In this document: one piece after another, positions 20,282 through 31,933 of the stretch
Position numbering within the stretch: the first letter of the stretch is position 1
Layout: every line of letters starts with the position of its first letter
Assembly: GCA_946965045.2 (NCBI GenBank)
Contig: OX337238.1
Location: 1,550,001-1,614,000, forward strand
Reading direction: 5' to 3'
Origin: Epithemia pelagica
Lineage: Eukaryota; Bacillariophyta; Bacillariophyceae; Surirellales; Surirellaceae
Length of the DNA stretch: 64,000 nt
Position numbers and translations under genes: made by a program
The notes under the pieces: model-generated
Told to the model about the DNA's origin: nothing
Seen by the model: the letters and a program-made list of their open reading frames with translations, nothing else
The model's database searches: none

Positions 20282-21239
20282 GACGACTCTATATACTCGA
20301 GCCACAGTCAGTTGGGTGGCTGTGGATGGAGTACGAGTTTTTCTTTCTGTGGTTCTCTCGGCTTGTGTTTTGTGGAATAGATTGAGCAAACGGTGGACGG
20401 CAAGGATCTCTCTTCTCTACTAAAACACGAGAGAGAACACCAGAGACAATCAATGATCGGGTGTGTTTTTGGTTGTGTTTTCGGTTGTCCTTCACTCTCG
20501 TCGTCGTCTCACCTCTGGACCCCAAAAAACTAAACACTAGAATGTGGGCCAAGTATCATAGAGACCCAACGCATTACTATAAAGATATTCTGTTGTTGTT
20601 TGTTGTTTGGTTCGTGTGGGAGTTGGGAGTGCCTGTCGTTGCTCGTTGCGTGCGTGTTTACATCGGGACCAAACAGTCATTTGATTCCCACGTTTCAGCC
20701 CGTTTTGTTATATGAAATTGTCCAAACACCCAAGACACATACATTCGTGACAATAGACACTGGGTTCTTGGTCCTCACTTATCAGATCCTTGTCGCATAA
20801 CTTCTACTATTGTACACTATACCAATACTCTGGGGGGGCGAGCCCCCCACCCATCCTTTCCCAAGGAGGGCGGGACTGTGTTTCGCTCCAGAATTGACGG
20901 GACTCGGATCCCGTGACAACTTCTGTCCATTGCGTGCGAGTGTGCATCCAACCGCGTAGCCATCCCAATCATAGACCCCGATACGGAGCCAAGATACCCT
21001 GAAATATCATCACAAGTATCTTGCCGAAATATTCTGGTTGCCAAACCATCATAAATCGTCTGCAGGATAAGCCGTTGCAGCATCATGCAGGCAAGCTGGC
21101 AATAGCAAGCGAGCTGGACTTGTACTCTTTTCAGAGTACAATCGAGCCAATTCCCCATCTCGGTAAAGTGAAACTTGTATCCTTCTTGCATCGCCGCTGA
21201 TATTGCCATCTCTCAAATCTCCTCTTCTCTTGACTCGTA
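20282..21239. other. Spacer with hairpins between cyclase gene and DIRS-like element
   Basis: Left part is the 5' flank of the cyclase gene. Two clear palindromes: GGGGGGC-GA-GCCCCCC at 20833-20848, and TTGTACTC (21120-21127) with GAGTACAA (21134-21141). They may mark the end of the DIRS-like element, whose terminal repeats I could not delimit. No gene is seen. Confidence 0.5.
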
Positions 21240-22839
21240 TTACAGGCCTTCTGAAAATTGAATCAGCGCTTCGACCGATGCCTTGGCATCGGTGTACCTT
21301 TCCATCATCGTCATCCCGGGAAGAATACCCCTACTTTGCAAGTGCTTGCGCCAGCGGTTGTTCATCTCGATAACGTGCGGGTCGAGTTTTAGATTCTGCG
21401 CTGTAGTGGTGGCTCCTCGTCTAAAAGATCGCCGAGCGCTAAATTCCTCCTCCACCTTGACAGTCTCGGGCAGGATGTCAGGGCGCTGATGTTTGATCCG
21501 CTTCCAAAGCCCGTGAAATAGGTTATCCAGGTCTCCGATAAGTGCTCTCTGAATCTTCCCGTTTTTGGACACCCTCCGGAATAATGGTCCTTGTGTGATC
21601 TTGCGAACGTTCAGTTCTCTAATCGCTCTCTCAATCCATTTGCAGATTTCTATCCCAGAGCTTGATTTGTCTGCCAAGGGTTGGATGTACAATCGGAACG
21701 TTCCATCGGTCTGCTTGAATCTTCCTGCTAACGCCAACGGAACATGAGACACCGTTGAGCAGTAAAGTCCTTCCTCCCAGTATTTTCGCAACAATCCAAC
21801 GTCTACTTGGGGGATTTCTTCTCCTCGTAGAGCGGCGCAGAAACCGATAACGACAAGAGCCCCCGTGAGAGCGATCTCCAACTTCCTTTGTCCTTGGGAG
21901 AACCACAACCATTCTTTCTCAAGGATACTCAATCCACACAGTACTTCTTCAAGCGCAACCGCCCTGTCTGGAATCCAGACGTCCCCCATGCGTCGATGGC
22001 AGCCGGCCATAAACCTTTTAAACCAAAAACTATTGGTTGGGCTGGAGGTAAACATGATGGACGATCGGTCACCAGATCCCATGGTCGACAACCCTGTTCC
22101 TTCAGGTAGAGTATGTACAAAGTTTGAGACCACTGATCGGATTTTCCTTGCCGTCTCGAATTGAATATGTTTTGCATTGCGACCTTCTTGTAAACTCTTC
22201 ATGAGCAAGATACAAGCAATCGCCATTCCGAACGAGTCGCCAATTGCGAACGGGCCGCGATGAGGCAACGGTTCGCTCAGACCAATCAAGTCTGCCGTCT
22301 TTTGTAGATTTCGCATTTCTCTCCAATCTTTCTCTACAGTCGAACGTTCTCTCGCCCAAAAGGCATCGAGGATTGCTCGTCGCACACAAGTCGCCAACAA
22401 CTCGTCCTCCTTTGAACCGTCTCTCTGATATCGCCCCTTCATGTTGTAAAACATACAATCATCACATTGGAAGGGACACATGAAATGGTCACCTTCCCTG
22501 GCCTCTCAAAAACGCTTGGTGTCATCTTCAAACTCATCGAGTCCATTTGGATCCACCAGCGCGTCATCAAGGTCTCCGGCTTCAAGAACAGGAAACCGAT
22601 CCTCCTCTGCCTGGGTAAAACAGGTGGAATGCCACGCTCCAGCACATCGTTTGCTAGTGCCCCGTGTACATCCAAAATTTGCGCATACAACTCCCGTCAA
22701 AGGGAGAACTGGATGACCACACTTGCGACAAGCCTTTGTGGACCGCATCCAGTACGTGTCTTGCTCTTGAGACTTGCCATGGCCTGTGAAAAAGGTGGGA
22801 GTGAACGAACGCAACTATGAGAGGTTCATGTTGGCCTTT
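21240..22839 (-). pseudogene. DIRS-like tyrosine recombinase with Cys-rich N-terminal region
   Basis: The longest intact piece starts at ATG 22481 and gives 413 aa. Upstream in the same frame, beyond a TGA at 22506-22508, a Cys/His-rich region (ACRKCGHPV...CANFGC...RCAGAWHSTCF) looks like a zinc-binding module. Recombinase signature: GFCAALRGEE supplies the first catalytic Arg, RRSFRRGATTTA the second Arg region, NRWRK follows, and MMERYTD carries the probable nucleophilic Tyr. The enzyme would integrate the circular cDNA. The in-frame TGA and a frameshift at the junction with RNase H make the copy non-functional as it stands. Confidence 0.78.
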
Positions 22840-25800
22840 CGACCACAAATAACAATCAACGGGAATTGTGAACACGATATCAGCAATTTTCCCGAGTTTT
22901 TTGCGCCATCAATTTGACATGAGAGCAGGACAAACAAAGATATGGGAGTTATCGGGACGGATGGTATGTGAATCACACATCAAATCTACAGCAACGTCAG
23001 CTATCGCTGGTGGAGGATTCCAAACGTAACATCCTCGTTCGAAAGCCTCGTCATACCACATGTGCGGCTTCAACTTCTTCCACTGCAACCCGGCCGTGTA
23101 TTGTAGCAGCCAATCAATGGTGCCTGGAAATCGATCTTCCGAGCTCAAATGAAGAGGAACGTGGAACAACATTGAGTCACCTGCCATCACTCCAGTGAGC
23201 AAGTCTCCTCTAGACAGACCATCGGTGCCTTGGTCAATCATCCGAGTACCCGCTACCCACACTACTCTCAGGAAGACGTTTCCGTTCATTTCTAACTTGC
23301 GTGCGCAAAGTACAAGTTCAAACAGCAAACGCGACAATGATGTCCCTCGATAGAACGCCGCTTCCGAAGTCGCGTTGTCGGTGAAGAGAAAACTTCTGTC
23401 CCCACCTTCAATCTCCAAAGATTCCAAACGGAGTATCAGATTATACAGTTCGCGAAAATTTGAAGATCTTGCACCATACTCGCGTGTCCACAGACCATGT
23501 TCTGTGTCCACGTCGTTGCTGCCATACAGCCACATCGACGATCCGAACCCTTCACCTGAGGCATCTCCAAAAATGATGACTACTTGCGAGTGCTTGCGGG
23601 GACGAGCCAGGAGTCGAGGTGGTGAATCACCTGCTGTCAGGTGCGACAACGCCTGAACATCGTCGTTGAATCGTCTTGCTTTCTTTACTTGCGCTGGGGC
23701 AGGTCCTTGAGAGACTGCCTTCAGAGTCTCATCTGTAAATAATGCATCACGTTCCTTTGGAGACAACCGCCAGCCCTCCTCATTTTGGTCTGGCCGCCAA
23801 GACTCTAGCGTCAGATGAATGCCCTTGAGGTAAGGTACCATGCTCTGAAAAGTCAAGGAGACATAGACCAGAAATCCTCGGATTTTTTCTAACTCCTTGC
23901 GATCAATCTCTTCGTCTGAAGCAGCCCACTCCTCCAGTCGTTGAATGTGGCCCTTCGTTTTGTTCCATCTTTCTTCGGAGACTGTCTTGAATACCGCATC
24001 TCCTGTTGTTTCGACTACTGCACCGGCCCATGCGCCCGGGGTTTGACTTGGGGGCCGCCGTTTTCGTGCTGCGTCTTGAAGGCCAAAGTACGATGCCCCC
24101 TGGGCCATTGCACTTGAAGCCAGCCACGCTTCCTCGCGTGTGGGTGCGGTTCCACGCAGGTCATCCACATAGGTGTGAATATCCGCGGCTATTGAACCAT
24201 CCTCCCTAACCTTGCATATCCACGGTTTGGAAGGATCGTACTCAACACTCCCAGGTAAGTTTAACTCTACGCGAGCTCACCTGAAAATGTTTTTCTTGTC
24301 GAGTCTGCAACCAAAGATTACTCTTTTGACTCGTTGGGAGCATTGGGTAGTTTGATATGGCGATACTGTTATCCCCATGGCGCATCTGACCCAAGCTTCC
24401 CATTTTCGTTTCTTCCCAGACCCGACGTCACTTTCTTCTGGAAACAATGCTGTGAGATCCACCCCCGTGTACTTCCTAATTTCTGGATGAATCCAGAAAT
24501 TTAGGAACATCTCACCAAAGTCATTGTCCGCGGACCAGGTTGTCACGTCGACGGATCTCAACATCGTATCCACCGTGGCTAGACTGAACCAGGGGGCATG
24601 GAGAGAAGCGTTGAGTCCGCTTTTTGTTCCATCATACACCATCCGTATGTCGGTAGGACCCTTGGGGACTGAGAAAAAACTGGTAAGCGAGAGGATGCCA
24701 GCTTGTGGGGCAATGTACCCTCTTTTTCTGACCTTGCTGATTTTCTTTTTCTCCAACTCCCGGCTTTTCTCGTCTGGATTGTTCCGTTGTGGGATTCTGT
24801 ATCTCGGTGGAGGTCCTATCCACATGGGTTTTACCCCGTCCCGCATTTCGACATGCCATACTCGATCTGGCATGCGCCAGAAGAACGGCGAGGAACCAGA
24901 GTCCCAATCCCACCAGGACGCCTTCGAGACATGATGCATAGCGCTCAGTCCTGCCTCAATTGAGGCCTTCTTTTCTCTATCATCCAACTTTTTTCTATGG
25001 AGTCTCCACCATGACCAAAAGTCGCTGGCAACATTCCTCTTCCAATATCTCAACGCGCCTTTCCGAATACTGTCGAGCGCTTTGATCATATCTTGCACAT
25101 CAGAAAACGCCTGAGGTTTGAACTTGGAAAGGATCCGATCATTCCATAGATGATACGGGATTTCCGCGTCATCGGATTTCGTGGCCTTCAAATTTCGGTC
25201 CTCCTCTTTGGTTTCAACGGCCAACTCAACAATCAAAGAAGGGTCCATGTCGTCTAGAGTGGACGGTTCATCCCACTCTGTCATTCCTGAGTTCTCCTTC
25301 TTGATTATAGTCGCTGGCCGTTTTTCATCTCTTGGAGGTTCTGCATCATTCTTCAGTGGTTGACTCAAAAACCGTCGAATCAAATGGATCACTTGCATTC
25401 TTGATTTGAAAGGGGGATCCACTTTATTGACCCAACGATTCAGGTCTTCTTCCGATGCTTGTTTGCTTATGATTGCTGGAAAGTCGAGAGCGAGGGAAAG
25501 TTCTCGGGCGCCCAACCATCTCGAGACAAAACCCGTTGGCGAGAATACACTGGGCAAGACATGGGATGCATTCTTGTCTTCCTTTCACTTCAATTTTCGA
25601 TTCATCAATGACGTCGCATCGCCCTCCGTCGCTTTGACTCTGCCATGGAGCGTGTGATCAATGATGCCGCGCACGCTCGTGAATTGCAAACCTGCCTCAA
25701 TGGCCCCATCCCACCAATTCTCGAATGTTGTTTCCTCCGGTCCTTCAGTCGGTGTTCTTGAGCTAATATAGAACCAATCAATCCGCGTGGTCACACCGCC

Positions 25801-26418
25801 CAGAATGCCATGGTCCATTCGCAATCGGGTGGTGCACCAGCCCATGTCCAAAGGCGGTCCTGCATTGGGTCGACTCTTCCACCACACTACAATTTGTAAG
25901 TTCGGTGTTTTCCAAACTGGGTGGTGAGGTCCAGGTGCCATTTCGTCGAAGAACACAATGCGTGTAGCCAGATAGCGAAACAAATCGTCGCTGACGTTCA
26001 TGGTTGAATCGCTATTATTCACCATGCATTCGCTTCCCCTCTTTTTTCTTCCCCACGTCTTCTCCCTTGGTTTCGCCAACTTGAGTAAAACCCAATCTCG
26101 ATGTATTGGATCCTCGCCCTTCGGCGGGTCTGAGATACTATCACTCCAATTTACCGATCCAAGCGAGGCCGTGGTCCAGAACCAAAATGGAATCTCTCTA
26201 CATATCAGACCGAGGGAGCATCCACTTGTTCCTACTGGCAAACGCGAGTGTTTGCTTTCCATAACGCCATCGCTTTCAAGAGGCGATTCGGAGCAACGTC
26301 TCTTCGCTAGCTTAACATCGCTAACCGCTAGCGTTGATACCTTGTCCGTTTTTTCCTGATTGTTTTCGTCTTCATAAAATTTGCGTTTAGTACTGTGAGC
26401 GGGATCTCTTGCGTTTTG
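22840..26418 (-). pseudogene. DIRS-like reverse transcriptase and RNase H
   Basis: One frame, broken by TGA at 25585-25587, 24277-24279 and 22909-22911. RT landmarks: GILSLTSFFSVPKGPTDIRMVYDG, DNDFGEMFLNFWIHP and the catalytic YVDD box (about 24160-24170, in HTYVDDLRG). RNase H landmarks: VIIFGDASGEGFGSSMW (first Asp), FRELYNLI (Glu) and FTDNATSEAAF (Asp), then VAGTRMIDQGTDGLSRGD. The first stop lies upstream of RT, the second inside it just before YVDD, and the third after RNase H. Domain order and the DGTDGLSRG motif are characteristic of DIRS-type elements. Confidence 0.8.
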
Positions 26419-28784
26419 TCATTTCTTTGCCTCACCACTCGTTCCCGCCTTGCTTCCTCCTCCCGACCCCTTTTTGTTAACGGACGCAACTGCTTGATTC
26501 ACAGATCGGGTTATCTTGTCAAGCTTTTCGTCGAACGAGTTGCGCAATTCGTCGAACTTCGATCGTGGAGTGGAAAAGCGAATGAGATGTTCATGGAGAA
26601 TTAAAGCAATGCGAGGGTGCCCGCTGAAATCATGAGAACGATATTCTCGCATAGTTTCATGAGCCTTCAAGGTGCCCCAGAGCATGCCACCCGGCGTATT
26701 GGAAGCTCTGCCTGGGGCTTGGGCGTCCCGCAAGCTTTTAAACACAGCGCGAGCGCAGTGAGATATGAGTATCCATACCTCATGCTCCGTCGCGTCGCTT
26801 TCCTCTTTGATTTCTCGGTGGTAGCGAACCATTCAGTGACACAGCTCGTCCCAGAACGTTTTGCTGAGAAGCAAAAGTTCACGAGCCACACTGGATGGTT
26901 CCGACCCGAATGTGAACAAATCCCCAATGGCTTGCTCCAAGGTCTTGCGTCCGTCCTTAACATAGTCGAGCACTCGCTGGTGTATGCCCTCGCGACCAGA
27001 AGGGGGGTGAAAGTCGACAAATTTTGGGACTCCCGCCAAGGCGCGAGAGTTAGTTGTCATGGACGAGTCGCTGCCCTTTCCCAAGAGAGGGGGCACCTCG
27101 AGATTGAAAGATGCGATATAAGCGGTGTGGTAAGGAGTCTTGTCCTTGACTCTTGCCGTGGTTGCGCGTTGATTCGCCGCCTGACCTTCATCCATGCTTG
27201 CGTCGGAAGTGGCAAGAGACAGTAAAGAAATAGCGTCTACAAACACGTGAGGATCGCCAACCGCCGAGTGCAGAGTGAGCCAGGTGTTGCAAAACTTCCG
27301 AGAAGCGAACACAATCGAGCCGACAACGATGGCGTCCGATTCGGATTGATCTTGCAAATCCTTGACATCCGCCTTAAGCTTCTCAATTTCTTCTTTCAAG
27401 GCCGTGATAACGGAGCCTCCATTTGTTGTTGACGCGGTGGCATTTGGTGGGGGGAGTGGAGTAGACGACACTCCGGTCGTTCCCCAAGCAAACATCAATG
27501 TCGCTGTGGGTTGGCCCGAAGAAGCCACTGCCGTTCCTCTTGATTCCAACATATCGATCCGCCGCTTCAAGTCGCGTAACTCACCATCCCATTTTCCTCC
27601 AGGGTCAGACGTGGTCAAGGAAGACCGAGTGAGAAGTCGCATCGTGGGCTCTACAAATCGAAGCCAAAAATCTCCGGTAGTCATAAACCGTTCGATCTGT
27701 TCCGAGACAATCTTCTCCACGTTTGTCTTCAGGTTGGCCAGATGTCCTTCCATGGTTGAAATTCGTCCCAGTACTTCAGCTGAGGGAGTGAACTCGCGGC
27801 CTTCTTCGAATCTTCCAACATGGAAGCCAAAGTATGAGTTGAGGAAGTCAGTTGGTCTATCAATCCGAACGCTGACAACGTTCCAAACGAGGTGGGCCGC
27901 TCCCCTAGAAGTTCGTGCAGTACCAACAGTTGCATATGGACAGTGTCCAACTGTTCATCATGTTTCCCCCGGAAGCTTCGACGCAGCACCTTTTCCTCCT
28001 CAACAGCCGACTTGAGCGCCGATACATTGGACAGCAAGTCTCGCCACGCGCCTTGCGTAAGAGTTCGAAACGCGGGCGTGGGTTGATTCCCCAAATCCTC
28101 CGGAACATCGATGAATGCCATAGATGCTGCGGCTCTTTCCATCTTCACGGCTGCAAGAGTATCCGCCAACATTGAATCCTCCCCTGACCTTGACGCAACA
28201 TCGGGAATTAGAGTGTCATCAGAAGGTGTTGGGAGACGCACTTTCTTTCGGGCAGGGGTGTATACGAAATTGATCCCCGTCTTGGTGTCTTCAAGGACAT
28301 GAGCCACCACCTTGCTGTCCACCGTGTCACTTCCAGACGCCATGGCCGACTCCTTCAGAGCTGAAAAGGTTGCCTGCCAGCTTTCCAGACTGCGCGGACT
28401 TGTTTCCAGCTCGGACCATTCGGCTTCGCGTATGAGAGAACTCGGAAGCGACGGATTTGCAAAGATTGAAGGGTTCTCATCTCCATCGGAACCACTAGAA
28501 CCTCGAATGAAAACGCATTGGGACTCGTCTCCCGCAATGCTAGCCCAATCAACTTTCTTGGTAGTATAGGAGGCAATCGAACAGTCACGGCGTAAACAAA
28601 CGCGCTGGCCCGAACCGATAACTCCCCTACACACTCCGAGAAACACGGACTCTTCCATCCGTAGGATACCGTAGAGAGGACCCCAGCGTAGCCCCCCCCC
28701 CCCCCCCGTCGCAATAACAGAAACAGACTCACCTGACGACCCCACAGAGGGCGAGGATTCCGAAGTCCCAGCCCAATCAAACAT
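26419..28784 (-). pseudogene. DIRS-like ORF1 (gag-like)
   Basis: Probable start MFDWAGTSES at 28784. The first part (to 27729) and the second part (from 27753) are in different frames that overlap over about 60 bp near 27740-27800, so there is one frameshift. The second part has a coiled-coil-like segment (VITALKEEIEKLKADVKDLQDQ). A TGA at 26833-26835 is followed at once by ATG, and the ORF ends with TGA at 26419-26421, after which the same frame stays open into the RT region. A GTGAGT at 28732 and an AG at 28553 could bound a 180-bp intron holding a C16 tract (28692-28707). The protein has no motif I can name; position makes it Gag-like. Confidence 0.6.
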
Positions 28785-29115
28785 CACGAACGGCGCAAAC
28801 CCGAAGGGAGCGACACAAACACAACGAGAGAGTGGTTGGCTATGGCAGTCAGGGAGTAAAAAAGAAAACGAAAAGAGAACTGCCAACAGGATCAATGGGT
28901 GATCAGATCCGTGATACTGCCGCTGTTAGCTCTTTCCATTAACTTATGATCTCATACATGTTGGTTGGGATACGATGCTCTGATCTGACGTGTACTTCCC
29001 ACGACAGTCCCAACCAACCCTTGACTCATTCATTGAACTCGTATCTGTGATGACGTCAACTTCTCTTCTGCGTTCGTCCGTCGGTCCCTTCTTGACCTGT
29101 TGGGTACGGTGCGGC
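28785..29115. other. 5' flank of the DIRS-like element
   Basis: Contains an 11-bp perfect inverted repeat GTTGGTTGGGA (28960-28970) and TCCCAACCAAC (29008-29018) with a 37-bp spacer. No gene. Confidence 0.5.
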
Positions 29116-29133
29116 CTCTACTGTAAGTCATAA
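29116..29133 (+). repeat. Left terminal inverted repeat of Harbinger-type element
   Basis: CTCTACTGTAAGTCATAA, perfect inverse of 34610-34627; similarity continues weakly inward (ACTCCAAA versus CCCCCAAA). Confidence 0.75.
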
Positions 29134-30735
29134 ACTCCAAAAACCATAAATCTTACATTTATGTCTGCTGGAAGATACGCTATAAGTATAAGATGGCGAG
29201 TGGTACTGTAATTCGTAAAACCTAACCAGTGTGATTTGCTCGACAATCCAACGCACGTTATATTATGATATACGCAACTACCGTAAATTGCGGAACTCAA
29301 GAACCGCCGCTTATAAGCACCATTTGGGCCATTTCGTAGGACATTGTACTTGGGCCACCCTGATGTTAATGTGCGGAAGATAAGCACCATTTTGCCTAAA
29401 CGGAGGACATTACGGCCCGTCCCGCCATTTCCCCCCAATGAGACTCCCTCCACTCCCGATTAACCACACCCAGTTTTTTGGCACCAGTGGTCTGCCTGTC
29501 AACTCTTTCATGGTCTGTCCCGCTCACCAAAAACTCCAACTTGTCTAGAAAAAATTTCACATCCGTCTGGAAAGGCTTGCGTGATATGGCAGTTGGAAGT
29601 TGGCAGGCGTTCTACAAGACTCGAAAGAATGTTGTCCGGTCCTGTCCGGAGGCCACAAAATCCACGCAGAAAACAAAATGAGGCAACGACCAAACCAACA
29701 ACAACACCAAAACGGCCTCATGCTTCGTCACTGAGCACTGAGCATCTCATCTTTGTCAGCATGGTAAGTTCCACATAGCTTAACCCCTGCATTGGAATTG
29801 GACAATGGTTTGGGATAGGTTCTCTCACTTTTTTGCCATAGTGCCATGTATTTGTGCCGTATAACATCCATTTTTGGTCCATACAATGGGCGGCAGCAAA
29901 AATCAATTGTAGGATTCTTTTAGTATTCTATAGAGTTTTAAAGCTCAGTGAGATAGAATTAGTGGTGCAAACCATCCATTTCTCATCTGTTGCTCAGTTT
30001 GAGTCTTCAGTTGCTTGTGTTGTTGACTTGCTCCTCTTGTTCTTTTTTTGCCCGGAGCATGCTTGTGTTTCTGAGCAGCATTTGGGACTCTGCATGCTCC
30101 ATAACAAAAGCACGAAGAGAGTCATTCCAAATAGGGGTGTAGGGTGTACTTTTAAGTCAAGGTCACAATTGCTTGCAAAGAGACATGCCTACGGCATAGA
30201 CAAGGTGTTGTGGATGAGGGTGTGCTTTTAAACCGAGAACTACAGGAGAAAAACAACACTAGAAAAAGGAGGGATGGGGGCACAGCCAAACTCTATCTAT
30301 GGTCTATTCATGTCAAAAATGTCAGTGGTATGCATGATAGAGAATGCATGGTCATGGTGCATGTCCATTGTCCATGAGAAAGAGGGAGAAGAGAACAAGA
30401 CGAGAAAAAATTGTGTGGGTTGGAACTTGGAACAGAAGAAAGTGGAAAGTGACGCCGAACGAAGACCAACGGTCAAAGCGCGCACGTCTGCTCACAAGAT
30501 TTCAAAAGGGTGACCCAGAAGGCCGGCGTGATCATTTTCATTTTGACCAGAAAGTTTCATCAAAAACGCAAAAAAACGAAAATGAAAATGTTGGTCGGGA
30601 AGAGCGACCGGATTAAAAAACTGGGTGTGCTTAATCGAGAGTACATTTGCATTTCCACTTCGAGACGCCTTTCGTATTCCTCCTTCCGTCTGTCTAACCT
30701 ATAGTCAATAGTCATACCTGCACCTTCGTTGCACC
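29134..30735. other. Subterminal non-coding part of the Harbinger-type element
   Basis: 1.6 kb without a supported ORF. A/T-rich stretches and short hairpins only; the transposase promoter should lie at the right end. Confidence 0.5.
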
Positions 30736-31914
30736 ATGGATGAAAATGACACAGCGCTGATCCTTCTTCTCCTACAGGAGAAGAAGAAGAAGCGTCTTTG
30801 TCGTCTTATCGAACGACAGCGTATTTGCAATCGTTCGGGAGGGATTAGTCGTGCAGCTCTGCTTCATCCAAAGTACTCTTCGTTCATGAAGCTGTATAAT
30901 AGCGGCGACGACCCCTCGTTAATAGCTTTGTGTGGGTTTGATCATGCGTCCTTCAACAGTTTGCTAGAAATGTTTACTCCATTGTTTCTCCAGTGGAGTC
31001 CCTATCCACAGAAGGCTAATGGCAAATTCCACATGAGACGCGTCCGACAGACTGGGAGGGTAGGACGCAAACGACAAGTTACTGCAACGATATGTCTAGG
31101 ATTAGTCCTCGCGTGGACACGTACTCGGGGTTCAACAGTGCCCTTACAGATCATCTTTGGGCTAACTGCTAACCCAGTTTCCGTTTGGTTACGCTTCGGA
31201 TGTCGTCTTCTCGTGAAGATTCTGCAGGACCACCCAGATGCAGAGATCAGACTACCTACGAAAGCTGAAGTTGCGAGCTTCAAGGAGGTAATAAACGCTA
31301 AGTATCCGGTCCTCAAGAATGTGTGGGGAGCGATGGATGGACTGAAAGTCCTCATCGAAGCAAACCCCGATCTCGAGAATATTTTTTATAACGGGTGGAA
31401 GTGCGATCATTATATTTCTAACCTTTTCGTTTTTTCTCCCGACGGAAAGATCCGGGCGTGCTACATCAACGCGCCCGGATCATGGCATGATTCCACCCTT
31501 GCCCACTATTCGAAGACCTACGAGAAGTTGGACTTGGTGCATAACCGAGAACAACGACGTGGTGGCGGACAGGTTGTGGTTGACTCTGCATTTGGGTCGG
31601 AGTCTCGTCCGAGTCTTTTGAAGTCTCACCAGAACAACTTGGACAGGCAAGGTCGAGTCAGAAACACAAGGGAGATGCACAAGGCCGCCACTTCGGTCAG
31701 GCAACTGTCAGAGTGGGGGATGAGAGGCTTGCAAGCCTCCTTCCCTCGCTTGAAGGATCGAATCAAGTACGAAGAGTTTGGGGAAAGGAAAATTTTCATC
31801 TCGCTCATTGTCCTTCTATACAACTACAGGGCTTCGTGTGTCGGCTTCAACCAGATTCGAACTACTTTTTATCCGTCTCTATTTCTTACGAGCCAACATG
31901 GGTATCAATTGTAG
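30736..31914 (+). CDS. PIF/Harbinger DDE transposase
   Basis: 392 aa, ATG at 30736 in ACCATGG context. The catalytic domain shows GAMDGLKV (first Asp), APGSWHDSTLA, VVVDSAFG (second Asp) and SEWGMRGLQASFPRLKDRI, which carries the catalytic Glu in the position expected for DDE_Tnp_4 nucleases. The N-terminal third contains a helical region (LIALCGFDHASFNSLLEMFTPLF) typical of these transposases. The reading frame is intact. It converges with the SANT-like ORF on the opposite strand, with 19 bp between stops, a common Harbinger arrangement in which both proteins are needed for movement. Confidence 0.88.
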   Translation: MDENDTALILLLLQEKKKKRLCRLIERQRICNRSGGISRAALLHPKYSSFMKLYNSGDDPSLIALCGFDHASFNSLLEMFTPLFLQWSPYPQKANGKFHMRRVRQTGRVGRKRQVTATICLGLVLAWTRTRGSTVPLQIIFGLTANPVSVWLRFGCRLLVKILQDHPDAEIRLPTKAEVASFKEVINAKYPVLKNVWGAMDGLKVLIEANPDLENIFYNGWKCDHYISNLFVFSPDGKIRACYINAPGSWHDSTLAHYSKTYEKLDLVHNREQRRGGGQVVVDSAFGSESRPSLLKSHQNNLDRQGRVRNTREMHKAATSVRQLSEWGMRGLQASFPRLKDRIKYEEFGERKIFISLIVLLYNYRASCVGFNQIRTTFYPSLFLTSQHGYQL

Positions 31915-31933
31915 TACTACTATAATCCTTAAT

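Larger units (their letters stand above)
21240..28784 (-). mobile_element. DIRS-like tyrosine-recombinase retrotransposon, decayed
   Basis: Reading right to left: gag-like ORF, DIRS-type reverse transcriptase with YVDD, RNase H, a Cys/His-rich linker and a tyrosine recombinase. This RT-RH-YR order, with no integrase or protease, defines the DIRS/Ngaro group. The frame from 27753 to 22909 is unbroken except for five TGA codons; frameshifts lie near 27740-27800 and 22780-22820. No methyltransferase domain was seen. Split or inverted terminal repeats were not found, so the outer limits are those of the coding part only. Confidence 0.83.
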
